Shown: positions 1 to 8,989, counted from the stretch's first letter. The stretch is 64,000 bases of DNA from Saccharococcus thermophilus (GCF_011761475.1 NZ_JAASRS010000001.1:2976001-3040000), one strand, 5' to 3'. Numbers and translations are program-made. The notes: a model not told the origin generated them from the letters alone.

Positions 1-359
1 GCTTGTTTGGCGTTTTCATTTAATTGTAATACCCTGTCGGTAATATGATCGATATGCCCCCCTAAATCAACGGAATGCACACCGACTTCGATCGCCGTTT
101 TCGCTACGATTTCATTAAAACGATAAAATAACGCGTTAACGACCACATCATGCTCGCGCATCAGCGCGGCCAACTCTTTTTCATTCGCCGCATCCACTTG
201 CTTTGCTTCTATTTTGCTAGAATACAATTGTTGACAAGCTTTCTCCGCCTTTTTGCGATCGACATCGGCTAAAGTGACGGCGGAAACCGCCTCGCTTTGC
301 ACTAAATCGCGCGCCGCCTCTTTTCCCATCAGTCCAGCTCCAAGCACCAACGCTTTCAT
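1..359 (-). CDS. lysDH: L-lysine 6-dehydrogenase (partial, N-terminal part)
   Basis: The first 119 residues of a saccharopine-dehydrogenase-like protein; the rest lies beyond the left edge. It begins [19 protein letters not shown], a Rossmann GxGxxG dinucleotide-binding start, and continues with [13 protein letters not shown] and VHSVDLGGH. These match the L-lysine 6-dehydrogenase I know from Geobacillus stearothermophilus. That enzyme oxidatively deaminates the epsilon-amino group of lysine with NAD, giving allysine (2-aminoadipate 6-semialdehyde). The start ATG has a GGAGGGAGATAC ribosome site. It sits 26 bp downstream of an aldehyde dehydrogenase that could use its product. Assignment from the visible part is good, but substrate specificity cannot be read from the fragment. 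Confidence 0.8.
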   Translation of the reverse strand, partial: MKALVLGAGLMGKEAARDLVQSEAVSAVTLADVDRKKAEKACQQLYSSKIEAKQVDAANEKELAALMREHDVVVNALFYRFNEIVAKTAIEVGVHSVDLGGHIDHITDRVLQLNENAKQ

Positions 360-385
360 CGTATCTCCCTCCTTGTTCTTTTATG

Positions 386-1867
386 TTATTCCTCGACATC
401 GATTTGCGCCCGTTGCAATTTGCCGCTGAAATCAATATAAACGCTTCTCCATTCGGTAAACACATCGAGCGCCGCGACGCCAGAGTCGCGATGGCCGTTC
501 CCCGTTCCTTTTGTGCCGCCAAACGGCAGATGAATTTCCGCCCCGGTCGTGCCGGCATTGACATAGACAATGCCCGTATCTAAATCGCGCATCGCTTGAA
601 ACACTTTGTTCACGTCTCTTGTAAAAATAGAACTAGATAATCCATAATCGACGCTGTTGTTGACAGCGATTGCTTCTTCTAAACTGCTTACCGAAATAAT
701 CGAAACAACCGGACCGAAAATTTCTTCCCGCGCAATGCGCATCGTTGGCTGGACATCCGTAAAGAGAGTCGGAGCATAATAATAGCCTTTTTGATGCTCT
801 CCATCCCGCAAAATATAACCCCCGGTTAATAGCTTTGCACCTTCTTCCTTGCCGATTCGCACATAACGGTCAATTTTTTGCAACGCTTCTTCATTAATGA
901 CCGGTCCGACTTTGACGTTTTCGTCCAATCCGTTTCCAATCGTTAATGTCTTCATTGCTTCTAGCAATCTATTTTCTAATTCTTCCTTCACCTTTTCATG
1001 AACAATGACGCGGCTGCATGCCGTACATCTTTGTCCTGACGTACCAAACGCGCTCCACAAAATGCCTTCTACCGCTAACGATAAATCGGCGTCATCCATG
1101 ACAATGACCGCATTTTTTCCGCCCATTTCTAGCGACACTTTTTTCAAGTGGCGTCCGCATTTTTCGGCAATCATTCGCCCGACTTCGTTTGACCCGGTAA
1201 AGGAAATAACTTGCACGTCTGGATGCTCTACCAACGCATTTCCTGTCGTTGGGCCATCGCCGTGAACGACGTTGAACACCCCTTTTGGCAATCCTGCTTC
1301 TTCGAATATTTTGGCCAGCTCCTGTGCCATAAATGGTGTTTCTAACGCCGGCTTCCATACAACCGCATTGCCGGCAACAATGGCCGGGAACGATTTCCAT
1401 GTCGCAATCGCAATCGGAAAATTCCATGGAGTGATGATGCCAACAACTCCAACTGGCACGCGAACGCTCATCGCAAATTTATCTTTTAATTCCGAAGGAG
1501 TCGTGTCGCCAAATAACCGTCTTCCTTCTCCGGCCATATAAAACGCCATGTCAATTCCTTCTTGCACTTCCCCGCGTGCTTCCTCGATCACTTTTCCCAT
1601 TTCTTTGGTTAACAGCCTAGCGAGCTGTTCTTTTCTTTCTTTTAATAAATAGCCGACTTTATATAACACTTCCGCCCGCTTTGGCGCTGGTACAAGCGCC
1701 CACCGTTTTTGCGCGGCCTTCGCCGCTTTTACCGCTTCATCAACATCCGCTTCGATCGAAACCGTCACTTCTCCAATCGCTTCTCCGTTTGCCGGATTAA
1801 TCACCGGAGCAAATTGCTTGCTAATCGATGCTTTCCATTCCCCATTAATAAAATTCAATGCTTTCAC
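386..1867 (-). CDS. NAD(P)-dependent aldehyde dehydrogenase, probable 2-aminoadipate semialdehyde dehydrogenase
   Basis: Full-length (493 residues) aldehyde dehydrogenase. Visible motifs are the cofactor-binding TPWNFPIAIATWK, the catalytic glutamate region LEMGGKNAV, the catalytic cysteine in SGQRCTACSR and the C-terminal EEIFGPVV. The C-terminal stretch NAGTTGAEIHLPFGGTKGTG has the GAEI...FGG pattern seen in antiquitin-like (ALDH7) enzymes. It is the third gene of a tightly spaced leftward set and precedes lysine 6-dehydrogenase. The natural inference is oxidation of allysine to 2-aminoadipate. That substrate is inferred from context; other semialdehydes are possible. Confidence 0.8.
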   Translation of the reverse strand: MKALNFINGEWKASISKQFAPVINPANGEAIGEVTVSIEADVDEAVKAAKAAQKRWALVPAPKRAEVLYKVGYLLKERKEQLARLLTKEMGKVIEEARGEVQEGIDMAFYMAGEGRRLFGDTTPSELKDKFAMSVRVPVGVVGIITPWNFPIAIATWKSFPAIVAGNAVVWKPALETPFMAQELAKIFEEAGLPKGVFNVVHGDGPTTGNALVEHPDVQVISFTGSNEVGRMIAEKCGRHLKKVSLEMGGKNAVIVMDDADLSLAVEGILWSAFGTSGQRCTACSRVIVHEKVKEELENRLLEAMKTLTIGNGLDENVKVGPVINEEALQKIDRYVRIGKEEGAKLLTGGYILRDGEHQKGYYYAPTLFTDVQPTMRIAREEIFGPVVSIISVSSLEEAIAVNNSVDYGLSSSIFTRDVNKVFQAMRDLDTGIVYVNAGTTGAEIHLPFGGTKGTGNGHRDSGVAALDVFTEWRSVYIDFSGKLQRAQIDVEE

Positions 1868-1942
1868 AATCCAGCTTCCTCCTTGTCATTTGTTTTCTAT
1901 AAAAAATTTATGCATCTACTATCATGGCTATTATGCAAATGT

Positions 1943-3601
1943 TTACCGAGAATTCGAGCGCTTTCGCAACTCGTCGATCGTCGCGGTCACGGAAATTTGG
2001 TTTGGATCTGTCATGACTTCGATCACCGTTGGTTTTGTTTCGTTAAAGGCTTGAAGGAGCGCTCTAGTAAATTGGTCTTCTGTTTCCACTCGAATGCCGT
2101 TGGCGTTTAAACATTTCGCTAATTCGGCAAACGATACATTCCCTAAATCCGTCCCGATGACCCGTCTCGGAAAGTGAAGTTCTTGATGCATGCGGATGGT
2201 TCCATACATGCTATTGTTAAAGACGATACTAATAATCGGAATATGATATCTGACAGCCGTCTCCAGTTCTTGCATCGTCATCATAAAGCCACCGTCTCCT
2301 GATAGAGAAACGACGACGCGCTCCGGGAAAGCAAGCTTGGCGCCAATCGCCGCAGGCATGCCATATCCCATCGCGCCGGAAGTAGGACCGATATACGTAT
2401 GTTCCTCGCTAAACTGGAAAAAAGCATGGAGCCAGCCGGCGAAATTGCCAGCATCATTCGTAATGATGGCATCGTTTGGCAAATGTTGTTGCAAGCTGGC
2501 GATAATCGCTTCATTTAAGTTCCGTTTTTCCGCCGGAAGCGTCGATACTTGCTCATATTGTTTCCTCCTTGCTGCCGCCCAATCGTGCCAAGACGGCTGC
2601 ACGGCGATTTCTAGCAATTTTAAGAGCGTTTCTTTGCAATCTGCTAGGATGGAAATTTCCGGTGGATATACTTTTCCTAATACATCGCTGTCGATATCGA
2701 TATGAATGAGCGTCTGATCCGGAGACAGCAAGCGATAATCTTGTGTCGTCACTTCCGATAATCTCGTCCCGAGCGCGATCACGACATCGGCCTGCTTCAC
2801 TGTTTCGATAATGGATTTCGGCGTCCCTAATCCAAGATGGCCGATATAAAGCGGATGGTCGTTTGGGAACACATCATGGCGGCGGAAAGCAGCCGCCACA
2901 GGAATGGAGTATTTTTCAGCAAATAACCGCAATAGCCGTTCCGCTTTAGCTAGCTTTACTCCTCCACCGGCGATGACAACCGGCCGTTTCGCCCTTTGCA
3001 ATATTTCCTGCACGCTCCGCACATCCTCTGCGCTTGGAGCAGGTCTTGGTACATCTACATCCGAAACGACCGCTTCGGCAATATCTTGAAGAAATATATC
3101 TTCTGGAAGCGAGATGACGACAGGGCCTGGCCTGCCCGTTTTGGCGATGCGAAACGCCCGCTGCACCAGCTCCGGTATTCGCTCCGCCTCGCGAATTTCC
3201 ACCGTCCATTTTGCAATCGGCTGGAAAAACCGGTCTAAATCGACTTCCTGAAATCCTTCCCTGCCGCGGAAATGGCTGTGTACCTGCCCTAAAAATACAA
3301 CCATCGGCGTGGAATCTTGCCTCGCCGTATGGACACCAATCGCTAAGTTAGCCCCGCCGACTCCCCGCGTCGCCAGCACGACTCCGGGTTTTCCCGACAC
3401 TTTTGCATAACCTTCCGCCATAAACGAAGCACCTCCTTCATGGCGGGCCGAAATCAGTTGAAGCGAAGGTTCATCGAAAATGGCATCCATTAGCGGCAAA
3501 TAGCTTTCTCCCGGCACGCAAAACACATGGGAAATGCCTTCTCGTTTTAAGCAATGAACGATTGCTTTCGCCGCGGTGGTGCTCCGGATCGTCTGTTTCA
3601 C
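1943..3601 (-). CDS. ThDP-dependent enzyme, acetolactate-synthase-like; candidate 2-oxoadipate decarboxylase
   Basis: Thiamine-diphosphate enzyme of the acetolactate synthase/pyruvate oxidase superfamily, about 552 residues. The N-terminal Pyr domain has the cofactor-activating glutamate in FCVPGESYLPLMDA. A central Rossmann domain follows. The C-terminal PP domain has the ThDP/Mg motif starting GDGGFMM and ending FNN. I chose the GTG at 3601 because GGGAGG lies 10 nt ahead of it; a TTG at 3619 would overlap the ribosome site. It follows the aminotransferase gene with only a few bases between. No regulatory subunit (ilvH) is present, which argues against ordinary branched-chain synthesis. In this setting decarboxylation of 2-oxoadipate to glutarate semialdehyde is plausible but unproven. 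Confidence 0.72.
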   Translation of the reverse strand: MKQTIRSTTAAKAIVHCLKREGISHVFCVPGESYLPLMDAIFDEPSLQLISARHEGGASFMAEGYAKVSGKPGVVLATRGVGGANLAIGVHTARQDSTPMVVFLGQVHSHFRGREGFQEVDLDRFFQPIAKWTVEIREAERIPELVQRAFRIAKTGRPGPVVISLPEDIFLQDIAEAVVSDVDVPRPAPSAEDVRSVQEILQRAKRPVVIAGGGVKLAKAERLLRLFAEKYSIPVAAAFRRHDVFPNDHPLYIGHLGLGTPKSIIETVKQADVVIALGTRLSEVTTQDYRLLSPDQTLIHIDIDSDVLGKVYPPEISILADCKETLLKLLEIAVQPSWHDWAAARRKQYEQVSTLPAEKRNLNEAIIASLQQHLPNDAIITNDAGNFAGWLHAFFQFSEEHTYIGPTSGAMGYGMPAAIGAKLAFPERVVVSLSGDGGFMMTMQELETAVRYHIPIISIVFNNSMYGTIRMHQELHFPRRVIGTDLGNVSFAELAKCLNANGIRVETEDQFTRALLQAFNETKPTVIEVMTDPNQISVTATIDELRKRSNSR

Positions 3602-3606
3602 CGTTT

Positions 3607-4776
3607 CTACGCCTCCCAATCAATTTGTTTCCATCGTTCCATCGCTTGCTGTAATCTCTCTATTGGTGCCGATAAGGATAATCGAACATATCCTTCCCCT
3701 GAAGGACCAAATGCCGTTCCCGGTGTTACAATCACACCCGCTTCTTCGAGCAGCTTTGCGGCAAATTGTTCGGAGGAATACTCTTTGAAAACAGGAATCC
3801 ATAGAAAAAAAGTTGCTTTCGGACGTTGCACTTGCATGCCCAGCCCCTGCAGCTCCCTGACCATCATATTCATTCGTTGCTCATAGATTCGGTTATTTTC
3901 TTGCACGGACTGATGGTCGCTCGTCAGCGCTGCCGCCGCTGCTTTTTGAATCGGGAGAAATTGGCACGTATCGGTGTTGCTTTTAATAATCGAAAGCGCT
4001 TTAATCATATCTTTATTTCCGACGATATAACCGATGCGGCAGCCAGCCATGTTGTAGCTTTTCGATAAGGAACCGAATTCGACCGCCACTTCCTTTGCCC
4101 CGTTTACTTGTAGAATGCTCGGCGCTTTAAATCCTTGGAAAGTCACAAACGAATACGCAGAATCATGGGCGATGAAGATGCGGTGCTTTTTTGCCAGTGA
4201 AACCGCTGCGGCGAATGTATCCATGCCGACAGTGGCTGTCGTTGGATTGCTCGGATAATTTAAAAACATGATTTTGGCTTCTTCATAAATGGTCGAAGGC
4301 AGCTTGGAAAAAAGAGGAACATAGCCATTTTCCGCATCAAGCGGCAAATAAACGCTTCTCCCCCGCGCGAAATGCACGGCCGTGCGGTAAACCGGATATC
4401 CAGGATCGGGAATCAACACCATGTCTCCCGGATTAAGCATAGCCTGCAATAAATGAACAATTCCTTCCTTTGACCCAATTAACGCTAAAACCTCGGCATC
4501 GGGATCCAACTTTACTCCATATTCCCGCTCGTAAAAAAGCGCCACCGCTTCCCGATATTCTTTGCATCCCGCATACGGCGAATACGTATAATTATTTGGA
4601 TCATCTAACTGTTCTTTTAACTTTGCCACCACAAAAGACGGCGGCGGCAAGTCAGGAGCACCGATTCCTAAATCAATGACATCGACCCCCTTCTTGATCA
4701 ACTCTTCTTTTTTCTTTTGAAACTGTGAAAATAAATAAGGAGGCATCGTTTCAACGATATCGGAAAACACATTCAT
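3607..4776 (-). CDS. Class I/II PLP-dependent aminotransferase
   Basis: 389-residue fold-type I aminotransferase. It shows the N-terminal DLGIGAPDLPPP, the pyridine-stacking region GSKEGIVHLL, NYPSNPTTA, and the Schiff-base lysine in FGSLSKSYNMAGCRIGY. It resembles the LL-diaminopimelate/alanine/aromatic aminotransferase subgroup. A strong ribosome site (GAGGGGATAGGA) precedes the ATG. It is the first gene of the aminotransferase - ThDP enzyme - ALDH - lysine 6-dehydrogenase set. In that pathway it would transaminate 2-aminoadipate to 2-oxoadipate. Bacillus homologues are often annotated generically, so the substrate is inference. Confidence 0.78.
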   Translation of the reverse strand: MNVFSDIVETMPPYLFSQFQKKKEELIKKGVDVIDLGIGAPDLPPPSFVVAKLKEQLDDPNNYTYSPYAGCKEYREAVALFYEREYGVKLDPDAEVLALIGSKEGIVHLLQAMLNPGDMVLIPDPGYPVYRTAVHFARGRSVYLPLDAENGYVPLFSKLPSTIYEEAKIMFLNYPSNPTTATVGMDTFAAAVSLAKKHRIFIAHDSAYSFVTFQGFKAPSILQVNGAKEVAVEFGSLSKSYNMAGCRIGYIVGNKDMIKALSIIKSNTDTCQFLPIQKAAAAALTSDHQSVQENNRIYEQRMNMMVRELQGLGMQVQRPKATFFLWIPVFKEYSSEQFAAKLLEEAGVIVTPGTAFGPSGEGYVRLSLSAPIERLQQAMERWKQIDWEA

Positions 4777-4896
4777 TCCTATCCCCTCGCATAAAATAAA
4801 TACCTTCCCTCTTAATCTATGCTTTTGCTCGCCTATTTAGCTCACGTCATCCTAAGTCGGCGAACCTGGAACCAAATTAACAGAAGCCGTCTCATC

Positions 4897-4947
4897 CAAA
4901 TAAAAATAAGCGGTCAGTATCATCGCGCAATGATGAAACTGGCCGCT
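4897..4947 (-). terminator. Intrinsic terminator after the 5071-6528 aldehyde dehydrogenase
   Basis: On the minus strand AGCGGCCAGTTTCATC pairs imperfectly with GATGATACTGACCGCT around a small loop and is followed by TTATTTTTATTT. It separates the upstream aldehyde dehydrogenase from the aminotransferase operon, so the two are probably separate transcripts. The remaining bases between 4777 and 5070 show no gene and no clear riboswitch. Confidence 0.8.
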
Positions 4948-5070
4948 GTCTACGCATGCAGATCGCCGGCAAAGGCGCCACGATAGACTACGCAGTTTTT
5001 TCACTATCATACTTATGCAACGAAGAGATCAGTCATGAAGATTTTTTATATCGCTGCTCTTTACGTCATG

Positions 5071-6528
5071 CTACAAGGATTGGATCCCCATCGATACGTA
5101 CTTCAATTCGACGAATTCGAAAATCCCTTCTTTGCCGCCTTCTTTCCCCAAGCCCGATTGCTTCACGCCGCCAAACGGCGCTTCGGCCACGGCCGGGAAT
5201 ACATCATTAATGCCGACGATGCCGTATTCCAGCTTCTCCATTACGCGATACGCGCGGTGAAGCGAGTCGGTAAAAATATAGGCCGCCAACCCATACGGCG
5301 TATCATTCGCTTCGCGAATTACTTCCGCCTCCTCGGAAAATGACTGCAGCGGCAGAAGCGGGCCGAACGTTTCCTCGTTCATCACTTTCATCTCTTTCGT
5401 TACGTTCGCCAACACCGTTGGCTCAAAGAAATATCCTGGATACGAATCTTTCCATCGTTTTCCACCATAAAGAACGGAAGCCCCTTTTTGCACGGCATCG
5501 TCCAAATGGTCTTGCACTTTCCTTACCGCTTCCTCATTAATCAATGGCCCGATATCCGTTGCTTCATCCAACCCGCTGCCAATGGAAAGCTGTTGTACCT
5601 TCGCTGTTAGTTTTTCCACAAAAGCGTCCCAGACCGTCTGCTGCACATAGACACGGTTGGCGCAAATACACGTTTGCCCGCAGTTGCGAAACTTACTCGC
5701 CAGCGTCAATTCCGCCGCCAAGTCCAAATCGGCGTCTTCAAATACGATGACCGGCGCATGACCGCCCAGTTCCAGCGACAGTTTTTTTACTTGATCCGCA
5801 CTTCCTTTCATCAACAGACGCCCGACTTCCGTCGAACCGGTAAACGTAATCAGACGCACGTCTGGATGACTCATCCAACACTTTCCGATCGAAACGGCAC
5901 CGCCGGTGACAAGATTGACCACACCGGGAGGAATCCCTACTTCTTCGAGGATCTTCACGATTCGATACGCGGTCAGCGGCGTCTCCGGCGCCGGCTTTAA
6001 CACAACCGTGCACCCGGCGGCAAGAGCCGGCGCGAGCTTTCGTGTAATCATCGAAGCCGGAAAATTCCACGGGGTGATTGCGGCGACAACGCCAATCGGC
6101 TGCGGAATGACCATCAGCCGTTTATGCTTGTTCGAGGAAGGGATAATTTCCCCATAGAGACGGTTTGCTTCTTCGGCATACCAAAGGAAATAGCTGGCGG
6201 CGGAATCAATCTCCGCTCTTGCTTCTTTGAGCGGTTTTCCCTGTTCCGTTGTTAAGATAGCAGCAAGTTCTTCTTTTTGTTCCTTCATTTTTTCATAGGC
6301 TGCATATAATAGATGGGATCGTTCTCTAGCTGTTTTCCCTGACCAATGCGGAAACGCCTGACGAGCCGCACGTACTGCTTGTTCCGCGTCTCTTTCATCC
6401 CCATGAGGAACTTCCGTAATCGCTTCCAATGTTGCGGGATTTTGTACTGGAAGCGTTTTTCCGCTTTTGGCGTCCTGCCACGTTCCATCAATAAAAATCG
6501 TTTGCGTGTAACGCGAAAAAATAGCCAT
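5071..6528 (-). CDS. Succinate/glutarate-semialdehyde dehydrogenase-like aldehyde dehydrogenase
   Basis: 485-residue aldehyde dehydrogenase of the GabD/DavD type. Motifs: TPWNFPASMITRK, LELGGHAPVIVFEDADL, catalytic cysteine in FRNCGQTCICANRVYV, EETFGPLLP, and the C-terminal FGGVKQSGLGKEGG typical of succinate-semialdehyde dehydrogenases. A GGGAGGA ribosome site precedes the ATG. It lies upstream of the lysine genes on the same strand with a terminator between. Oxidation of glutarate semialdehyde to glutarate would complete the proposed route, but succinate semialdehyde is an equally common substrate for this family. Confidence 0.8.
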   Translation of the reverse strand: MAIFSRYTQTIFIDGTWQDAKSGKTLPVQNPATLEAITEVPHGDERDAEQAVRAARQAFPHWSGKTARERSHLLYAAYEKMKEQKEELAAILTTEQGKPLKEARAEIDSAASYFLWYAEEANRLYGEIIPSSNKHKRLMVIPQPIGVVAAITPWNFPASMITRKLAPALAAGCTVVLKPAPETPLTAYRIVKILEEVGIPPGVVNLVTGGAVSIGKCWMSHPDVRLITFTGSTEVGRLLMKGSADQVKKLSLELGGHAPVIVFEDADLDLAAELTLASKFRNCGQTCICANRVYVQQTVWDAFVEKLTAKVQQLSIGSGLDEATDIGPLINEEAVRKVQDHLDDAVQKGASVLYGGKRWKDSYPGYFFEPTVLANVTKEMKVMNEETFGPLLPLQSFSEEAEVIREANDTPYGLAAYIFTDSLHRAYRVMEKLEYGIVGINDVFPAVAEAPFGGVKQSGLGKEGGKEGIFEFVELKYVSMGIQSL

Positions 6529-6639
6529 ATTTATATTCCTCCCACAAAACTAATTCAAACCGGGTTTGCCGATAAATCATAAACACCTCAATGAAACTAT
6601 ATAAAAAACGGGAAGGAAAAATGACAGAAGTATAAAATG

Positions 6640-6688
6640 AAAAAACTCCCCCATCCCCGCCTTCGCGAAAGGAGCAGGAATGAGGGAG
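6640..6688 (-). terminator. Leftward intrinsic terminator left of the IS element
   Basis: On the minus strand CTCCCTCATTCCTGC... pairs with ...GGCGGGGATGGGGGAG across a TTCGCGAA apex, followed by TTTTTTC. It ends a leftward transcript whose gene is no longer present: the only thing upstream is the IS element. This supports a deletion at the IS boundary. Confidence 0.75.
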
Positions 6689-6719
6689 ACATTCTCTCGC
6701 ATTTTTTCAATAATATAAA

Positions 6720-7720
6720 ACCCGTGGTGCTAGTTGAGTTTTAACACTCAACTAGCCCAAGAACAACAAGGGAGTAAGCCAGTAAAATACCATCCAGCGC
6801 CGTTTCAAATCCAGAAACCGAGTTCGCTCGAATCTCGGTGATCCGATACGAATCGACTAAAATCGAAAACACGGTTTCCACCACTTTACGTTTTCGCTTC
6901 ATCCACTGTTTCCATGCGTCCGATTGGCGAATTCGCTGATTTTTTCGAACGGGCGTCCAAAAAGCGACCCGGTGCTCTTCGTACAGCTTCTTTTGCAGCT
7001 TTTGGCTGATATACCCTTTGTCACCGAGGTTATACGGATGTGGAATTTGCGTCATGACGGTTTCAGCGGCCACCCGGTCGTGACAAGACGCTTCGGTGAC
7101 AACATATCCCATCGGAAGCCCTTGGTCGGTGACCTGCAGGTGAAGTTTCAACCCATAGAAAGTGATCCTTTTGGAAGCACAATAGCCAATATCGGCAATT
7201 CCACGGAATCGTTTGACGCGATGCATTCGAGCTGAATGACACAGCTCGATCGGCAAGCTGTCCACGACCGCATACGCATGGTGTTGCCCGCGCTTGGCCA
7301 ACTGGTGTCGAATCCACTTGATCGCAAAGCTAAGCGCTCGGCAGCGACGGTTGTACCGAGAACGCTCAGGGAACAAGGCCTTGGGAAACAAATTCCCAAT
7401 CACAAACCGGTGCCAAGCCCGTTCGGAAGTGAAGCCCAACAACTTTCCAAGGACATGGATGGTGATGATGACTTCGTCTTTCTGTTTCAACAAATGACGA
7501 TTTCGACGTTGAAGATGAATCTGGATACTCGATAGTTGAGCCGATACAAAAAGCAAAATCGATGCATATTGTTTTTGAAGTTTGACACGATCTGTTGTAA
7601 AATGAAAGTGCTCTTGCATGGGAACTTCTCCTTTTGATGTTTGGTTGCACTTTCATTTTAAGGAGATCCTCATGCAAGGGCTATTTTTATGCTTGTCTGA
7701 TTTTATCTAGCACCACGGGT
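6720..7720 (-). mobile_element. IS982-family insertion sequence, copy 1 (1001 bp)
   Basis: Bounded by perfect 14-bp inverted repeats ACCCGTGGTGCTAG / CTAGCACCACGGGT with one transposase gene inside. The second copy at 39423-40423 has the same length and ends. No direct target repeat is visible here: the left flank is ...AATATAAA and the right flank is AATTGGCC.... That indicates recombination or deletion after insertion. A subterminal palindrome (GTTGAGTTTTAACACTCAAC) overlaps the transposase stop codon and may act as terminator. Confidence 0.92.
6741..7619 (-). CDS. IS982-family transposase
   Basis: 292 residues, apparently intact. It has the DDE-type catalytic core of IS982 elements: VVDSLPIELC (first acidic residue), the NLGDKGYISQKLQ block with the second aspartate, and KRKVVETVFSILVD with the catalytic glutamate. 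The N-terminus MQEHFHFTTDR is shared with copy 2, from which it differs at scattered residues only. It would catalyse transposition of this element and could act on the other copy in trans. Confidence 0.92.
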   Translation of the reverse strand: MQEHFHFTTDRVKLQKQYASILLFVSAQLSSIQIHLQRRNRHLLKQKDEVIITIHVLGKLLGFTSERAWHRFVIGNLFPKALFPERSRYNRRCRALSFAIKWIRHQLAKRGQHHAYAVVDSLPIELCHSARMHRVKRFRGIADIGYCASKRITFYGLKLHLQVTDQGLPMGYVVTEASCHDRVAAETVMTQIPHPYNLGDKGYISQKLQKKLYEEHRVAFWTPVRKNQRIRQSDAWKQWMKRKRKVVETVFSILVDSYRITEIRANSVSGFETALDGILLAYSLVVLGLVEC

Positions 7721-8478
7721 AATTGGCCTTTTTGCAAAAAAATGTTTCGTATACAGATGTCGCCAAACAGTTAGAAAAGAGATTTGCGACAAAAATTGAC
7801 TTAGAAAAACATAAAACGCTCATTGGACAGTCAATGTCCCGCCTAGCAAACCCATATAAAAAACAAAAATGGTCATTTGGCAAAGTCGTTGGCGATCAAT
7901 TTGTGTTGAATGATGACATTCTTGAAATAACGCAAAATACCGAGTTTTATCAATATTTAAAAGATCGCATTGATTATGGAATTATTGAGTTTAGACGAAC
8001 GTATCATCCAGAAAGATTTCTCGCAAAAGGAGAAAAGCTTGTTCTTTATCAAAATTACACGAGAAATGACCTAATTTTCTTATTTGAAGCAGGGGTAAAA
8101 GAAGGCTCTTGGAGAGAAGGGGTAAGCCGAGCAGGCAATCATTATTTCTTGTTCGTCAACTTGAACAAATCAGAAAAAGTAGAAGAGCACTTGCAATATA
8201 AAGATTACTTTATCGATCAACGCCATTTCCACTGGCAAAGTCAAAATCAAACATCCCACGAGTCTTCTGTCGGACAAAATTATATTTATCACAAAGAAAG
8301 AGGCATCCATATTCATTTGTTTGTGCGCAAGTTTGATCAAATGCACGGGATGACCTTGCCATTTATGTATCTTGGCGAGGTGGACTATGTATCCAGTTAT
8401 GGCGATAAACCAATGAACATTAAATGGCGGCTGCACCACCCCGTACCAGAAGACTTATACATCGACCTGATCCGCTAA
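7721..8478 (+). pseudogene. 3' remnant of a DEAD/DEAH-box helicase with DUF3427 domain
   Basis: Open reading from the base after the IS right end to 8478, about 251 codons, without a credible start or ribosome site. The first usable codon is TTG at 7723, immediately beside the IS. The region NYTRNDLIFLFEAGVKEGSW..., the HKERGIHIHLFVRK segment and YLGEVDYVSS resemble the DUF3427 C-terminal domain. That domain is found on large superfamily 2 helicases that often also carry phospholipase-D-like and DEXD/H domains. All motor domains are missing. The left part was evidently lost with the IS insertion, so the helicase is dead. Such helicases are common in defence islands. Confidence 0.72.
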
Positions 8479-8486
8479 ACATAGGG

Positions 8487-8538
8487 TCTGTCCCCCGTTG
8501 CGCTAAAACATTAAAGCGATGGGGGACAGATTTCTTTT
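8487..8538 (+). terminator. Stem-loop terminator (TCTGTCCCCC repeat), overlapping the Nudix 3' end
   Basis: Perfect 10-bp inverted repeat TCTGTCCCCC ... GGGGGACAGA followed on the plus strand by TTTCTTTT. The left arm follows the helicase remnant. The right arm lies inside the last codons of the opposing Nudix gene, which ends CPPSL. It probably ends rightward transcription and may serve both convergent genes. Confidence 0.7.
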
Positions 8539-8921
8539 AATAACGCCTCTACAGTTGGAATATCGGCAGGCGCCCATTCAAGAGAGCGCAATTCTCGAAG
8601 CGGCATCCATTTTAATTCCGCATGCTCTTTTGCTTTCGGCTCCCCTTCAACGATTTTCGCTTTGTATGTAAGCAAATTAACAATCACACTCGGATATTCA
8701 TGATGCACTTCTTCAACTTTTTCATACACTTCAATCGTGCATCCTAATTCTTCTTGAATTTCTCTCACTAACGTTTCTTTGGGATTTTCCCCCTCTTCCA
8801 TTTTTCCGCCTGGAAACTCCCACAGATTCGGAAGCGACATTTCCGGAGAGCGCAGCGCGCACAAAATTTCATTTTGTTCATTATAAATGACCGCACCAAC
8901 CACACGAACTGTTTTCTTCAC
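8511..8921 (-). CDS. Nudix hydrolase, MutT/CTP-pyrophosphohydrolase-like
   Basis: 136 residues with the full Nudix box: GGKMEEGENPKETL continuing to REIQEELG, matching GX5EX7REUXEEXGU. This binds Mg and hydrolyses nucleoside diphosphate-X compounds. The fold resembles MutT-type (d)NTP pyrophosphatases that clean oxidised nucleotides. I prefer the GTG at 8921 (protein MKKTVRVVGAVI...) because AAAGGAG lies 9 nt ahead of it. An upstream ATG at 8948 would add nine residues that overlap that ribosome site. The C-terminus is encoded by a terminator arm. The exact substrate is not determinable. Confidence 0.85.
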   Translation of the reverse strand: MKKTVRVVGAVIYNEQNEILCALRSPEMSLPNLWEFPGGKMEEGENPKETLVREIQEELGCTIEVYEKVEEVHHEYPSVIVNLLTYKAKIVEGEPKAKEHAELKWMPLRELRSLEWAPADIPTVEALLKEICPPSL

Positions 8922-8989
8922 GACAACCCGCTCCTTTTCCATTGGCACTTTCTAGTTTATTTTAGCAAACAATTGGATGATGCAAAATG

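Noticed and set aside
1943..3601. Annotation as acetolactate synthase for valine/leucine synthesis
   Set aside because: No ilvH, ilvC or leu genes are near; the neighbours are lysine/aldehyde enzymes. Kept as ThDP enzyme of this superfamily with open substrate.
4777..5070. Lysine riboswitch ahead of the aminotransferase gene
   Set aside because: I looked for the multi-stem L-box arrangement and found only one terminator hairpin that belongs to the upstream gene.
5544..6157. Several rightward frames across the aldehyde dehydrogenase
   Set aside because: Shadow frames from G+C bias at third positions; the dehydrogenase frame has all family motifs.
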